Source: CBDEVH01 sp965243565
GTDB taxonomy: Bacteria; Pseudomonadota; Gammaproteobacteria; Tethybacterales; Persebacteraceae
Direction of reading: 5' to 3'
Length of the DNA stretch: 64,000 nt
NCBI GenBank assembly: GCA_965243565.1
Contig: OZ251571.1
Span: forward strand, 1,302,001-1,366,000
The position numbers and the translations under genes are program-made. This document shows positions 62,837-64,000 of the stretch, in pieces; position 1 is the first letter of the stretch; every line of letters begins with the position of its first letter. The notes below the pieces were generated by a model. It made no database searches. It was not told the DNA's origin and saw nothing but the letters and a program-made list of their open reading frames with translations.

Positions 62837-64000
62837 AGAAAATGCGTTACACCCCTAAAAAAACGGCACGACTTAGTCCGTCTCGTATTAATTTTTATTT
62901 TTTTGTGCTGGCGTTGTTGTTTATTGGCACGGCAGCCGGTGGCGTCTTTCGTATTAACAATCTCAAACAAGAATTAAATCAATTTAGCGGTAATACCTAT
63001 CATACCAACAAAGAAATTAAAGGACATCGCGGCGATATTTACGGCGTTGACCGTAATGTTCCTTTGGCAATGAGTGCTGATAATTATCATGTGGTGATTA
63101 ACCCTTATTTACTGTCTGAGCAGTTGTCTAAAGCTGGTATGGTTAATCTTGTTGATAAATTGTCTGCTTTACTTGATATTCCCAAAGCCACTATTGAAGA
63201 TAAACTTGCCAATACCAAACGACAGTTTTCTTACATTAAAAAGAATGTGTCACCCAATGTTGCCGAAAAAATTAACAAACTAACCTATAACGGAGTTAGA
63301 ACGGAATATGATTCACGTCGTTTTTATCCCAATGGCGAATCGATTGCGCATATTATCGGTTTTACCAATTACAAAGGGATTGGGCAAAATGGTATTGAAT
63401 TTATGCGTCATAGCGATTTAAATTCACACTCTGGTTCGTCTAAATTTGTGCGTACTGCCAGTGGCGACCGCATTAAAGAACGCGGTATAACACCAGTAAG
63501 ATATGGTAAAAATTTACAGCTGACCATTGATTCACGCTTGCAACATGTTGCTTTTGAAACACTCAAAGAGGCTGTGCAAAAAAACAATGCCAAATCAGCA
63601 TCGGCGGTGGTGATGGATGTTAAAACAGGAGGTTTATTAGCCATTGCCAATTATCCTAGTTTTAATCCAAATAACATTATTGAAATGAACGAGCACATGC
63701 AAAATACCGCATTGTCTCATCAGGTAGAGCCGGGCTCTACCATTAAGCCTTTTATAGTGGCTTTGGCTTTGGAAGAAAACAAGACATCGGCAGACGAGGT
63801 GCTACCAACGTCTAAACCACTCATAGTAGCAAGAAAAGCCATTGTTGAAGAACGCATAAAAGAAGATCTAACGCCCGAAGACATTATTCGCCGCTCTAGC
63901 AATAAAGGTGTGGTTTTGTTATCACAACGCGTAGGGCCAGAAAAAGTTTGGGAGGCATATACGCAGTTTGGTTTTACTGGTGACCCTATTTTGGGGCTAC
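62833..64000 (+). CDS. ftsI: Peptidoglycan transpeptidase FtsI (PBP3), N-terminal part
   Basis: The frame runs from a GTG at 62833 (overlapping the ftsL TGA) past the window end, so 389 codons are visible. It has a basic N-terminus, a membrane helix (NFYFFVLALLFIGTAAGG), the PBP dimerisation domain opening GHRGDIYGVDRNVPLA, and the transpeptidase SxxK in EPGSTIKP near residue 300. The SxN motif RRSSNKG comes about 55 residues later. An ATG at 62842 is an alternative start. The KTG motif is outside the window. Confidence 0.93.
   Translation, partial: MKKMRYTPKKTARLSPSRINFYFFVLALLFIGTAAGGVFRINNLKQELNQFSGNTYHTNKEIKGHRGDIYGVDRNVPLAMSADNYHVVINPYLLSEQLSKAGMVNLVDKLSALLDIPKATIEDKLANTKRQFSYIKKNVSPNVAEKINKLTYNGVRTEYDSRRFYPNGESIAHIIGFTNYKGIGQNGIEFMRHSDLNSHSGSSKFVRTASGDRIKERGITPVRYGKNLQLTIDSRLQHVAFETLKEAVQKNNAKSASAVVMDVKTGGLLAIANYPSFNPNNIIEMNEHMQNTALSHQVEPGSTIKPFIVALALEENKTSADEVLPTSKPLIVARKAIVEERIKEDLTPEDIIRRSSNKGVVLLSQRVGPEKVWEAYTQFGFTGDPILGL

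Overview
The window is AT-rich bacterial chromosome. Gene content and gene order point to a gammaproteobacterium: tRNA-Tyr/Gly/Thr-tuf-tRNA-Trp-secE-nusG-rplKAJL-rpoBC, the lptD | amgK-murU arrangement known from Pseudomonas, an mraZ-rsmH-ftsL-ftsI division cluster with MraZ boxes, a three-helix SecE and UbiG. I cannot place it below class level from the sequence alone. The genes are tightly packed. There is no rRNA, no CRISPR array, no prophage, and only one decayed insertion-sequence fragment.

Layout. 1-1622 (minus): start of a YeeE/YedE-type membrane transporter and an L-threonine aldolase. 1753-9097 (plus): moaE, an incomplete Rnf set (A, B, C, with no D/G/E after it), argB, an AmpG-like permease, an M48 metallopeptidase lipoprotein and an unknown lipoprotein. 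9174-26014 (minus): the transcription/translation block, in transcription order tRNA-Tyr, tRNA-Gly, tRNA-Thr, tuf, tRNA-Trp, secE, nusG, rplK, rplA, rplJ, rplL, rpoB, rpoC, mfd. 26324-31820 (minus): two large exported proteins of unknown function in one transcription unit, the most unusual accessory locus here. 31899-40821: a beta-hydroxyacid dehydrogenase, gph-ubiG, a LysE-type exporter, lptD, then amgK-murU, adk and a PPi-type phosphofructokinase. 40937-58954 (minus): a fused str-S10-spc-alpha superoperon of 32 genes, from a consensus promoter before rpsL to a strong hairpin after rplQ. It lacks rpmD. 58955-61000: a scarred region with a 181-bp duplicated rfbA 3' end, an IS30-type remnant, a small membrane protein and intact rfbA. 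61114-64000 (plus): MraZ operator, mraZ, rsmH, ftsL and the first part of ftsI.

How the genes fit together. Most of the window builds and runs the expression machinery. A second theme is envelope biogenesis: AmpG import of muropeptides, AmgK-MurU recycling of amino sugars, LptD for lipopolysaccharide export, RfbA for dTDP-sugars and the MraZ/Fts division set. Points worth a second look are the unknown exported gene pair, the partial and motif-degenerate Rnf module, an insertion of about 75 residues in RpoB, a C-terminal tail on L17, the missing L30 gene, nearly identical tuf genes, and a possible leaderless start at 31899.
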